14,172 nucleotides of DNA. It comes from Natrialbaceae archaeon B1-Br10_E2g27 (GTDB taxonomy: Archaea; Halobacteriota; Halobacteria; Halobacteriales; Natrialbaceae). Below the pieces are notes generated by a model. It had not been told where the DNA came from, ran no database searches, and was given only the letters and a program-made list of their open reading frames with translations. Below, in pieces: positions 13,601 through 14,172 of the stretch. The DNA lies in assembly GCA_001563885.1 (NCBI GenBank), contig LKMM01000029.1, positions 1 to 14,172 of the forward strand. Direction: 5' to 3'. The position numbers and the translations under genes were made by a program. Numbering within the stretch: the first letter of the stretch is position 1; the number at the start of each line of letters is the position of its first letter.

Positions 13601-14121
13601 TGCCGCTTGGAACCAAAACCAAACTCTACGAGACACCAAACCACCCCTACCAGGGTGAACGCATCGCCAACGAACACTCGCTTCTGGACCGCTACGGTCT
13701 GAAAAACAAAGAGGAACTCTGGCGTGCCCAGTCGGAACTGCGTTCGTACCGACGTGAGGCCCGTGAGCTACTCGGCCAGCCACAGGGTGATGAGACTGTT
13801 GCCCGACGCTCGAGTGAGTTCCTCGGTCGACTCAAACGCGTCGGAATCCTCGATGAGGCCGACGAACTCGGCGATGTCCTCTCACTCGAAATCGAGGACG
13901 TCTTAGAACGGCGACTCCAGACGGTGGCCTACCGGAAGGGACTGGCGAATACACCACAGCAGGCGCGTCAGTTCATTACACACGGCCACGTCGTCGTTGG
14001 CGACCAGCGCCACCGGGTGCCGTCGTACGTCGTCGACGTCGACGAAGAAGATCTCGTCGCGTTCGATGAGACCAGCCCGCTGGCGGACGATCTCCACCCA
14101 GAACGCGCGGAGGGACAATAA
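13600..14121 (+). CDS. rpsD: 30S ribosomal protein uS4
   Basis: This 173-aa uS4 is a primary 16S rRNA-binding protein of the small subunit body. The N-terminus MPLGTKTKLYETPNHPYQGERI and the region RRYxxR-like SYRREARELLG at 49-59 are typical of archaeal uS4. The S4 RNA-binding domain spans about 103-158 (ERRLQTVAYRKGLANTPQQA, then FITHGHVVVGDQRH). The C-terminus is acidic and short. A GAGGGTGAT Shine-Dalgarno-like stretch (13586-13594) sits at the end of rpsM, 5 nt before the ATG, and the start overlaps the rpsM stop. A GGAGG at 14109-14113 near its own end serves the next gene. Confidence 0.97.
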   Translation: MPLGTKTKLYETPNHPYQGERIANEHSLLDRYGLKNKEELWRAQSELRSYRREARELLGQPQGDETVARRSSEFLGRLKRVGILDEADELGDVLSLEIEDVLERRLQTVAYRKGLANTPQQARQFITHGHVVVGDQRHRVPSYVVDVDEEDLVAFDETSPLADDLHPERAEGQ

Positions 14122-14122
14122 C

Positions 14123-14172
14123 ATGGCAGACGACGACAAGTGGGGCGTTGCCCACGTGCACGCATCGTTCAA
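14123..14172 (+). CDS. rpsK: 30S ribosomal protein uS11 (5' end only)
   Basis: Only 50 bases are in the window, encoding MADDDKWGVAHVHASF. The WGVAHVHASFN start is the conserved opening of archaeal uS11, which lines the platform of the 30S subunit. The ATG is 9 nt after GGAGG (14109-14113) and one base after the rpsD stop. The gene is cut by the window end, not truncated biologically. Confidence 0.9.
   Translation, partial: MADDDKWGVAHVHASF

Noticed and set aside
13016..13783. 255-codon minus-strand open frame
   Set aside because: It is antisense to rpsM and rpsD, which are certain; it is a codon-bias shadow.
1..14172. CRISPR array, insertion-sequence ends or integration site at the tRNA
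   Set aside because: No regularly spaced repeats or terminal inverted repeats were seen, and no copy of the tRNA-Ser 3' end was noticed elsewhere in the window.

Overview
The window looks like a haloarchaeal chromosome (class Halobacteria, possibly a member of the Natrialbales). The proteins are strongly acidic, TATA-like boxes sit about 25-28 nt upstream of several ATG codons as expected for leaderless transcripts, stop/start overlaps of the ATGA type are common, and the right end carries the archaeal ribosomal order uS13-uS4-uS11 behind a tRNA-Ser.

Layout. Positions 1-12463 form one surface-machine locus related to archaeal type IV pili / type II secretion. On the minus strand at the left are a pilin-like small membrane-anchored protein (51-629, own promoter) and a two-gene unit (1682 down to 701) of single-pass proteins. 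Divergent from these is a 1057-residue, acidic, N-terminally anchored extracytoplasmic protein (1817-4990). Next is a four-gene plus-strand operon (5030-7029): a small beta-rich protein, a MinD/ParA-type ATPase and two paralogues of the first pilin-like protein. Converging on it, with only 6 bp between stop codons, is a minus-strand gene (8499 to 7036) for a MinD-type ATPase fused to a RecA/KaiC-like domain whose P-loop is degenerate. A 329-bp intergenic region follows. It holds the promoter of a PilB/GspE-type secretion ATPase (8829-10766), which overlaps by 4 bp a PilC/GspF/TadC-type membrane platform protein (10763-12463).

How the parts may fit. PilB and PilC are the motor and inner-membrane platform. 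The three pilin-like proteins and the two other small single-pass proteins are candidate minor pilins or pseudopilins. The very large exoprotein is a candidate tip, adhesin or surface scaffold. Two distinct MinD-type ATPases could position the apparatus, by analogy with TadZ/CpaE and archaeal MinD proteins. No prepilin peptidase, classical major pilin or archaellin is visible here.

Positions 12464-14172 are different in character: a 65-aa protein of unknown function, tRNA-Ser(GCT), rpsM, rpsD and the first 50 bases of rpsK. These are core translation genes and mark a conserved chromosomal setting beside the accessory pilus-like locus.

Family names of the DUF type are given from memory of haloarchaeal proteins and were not checked by search.
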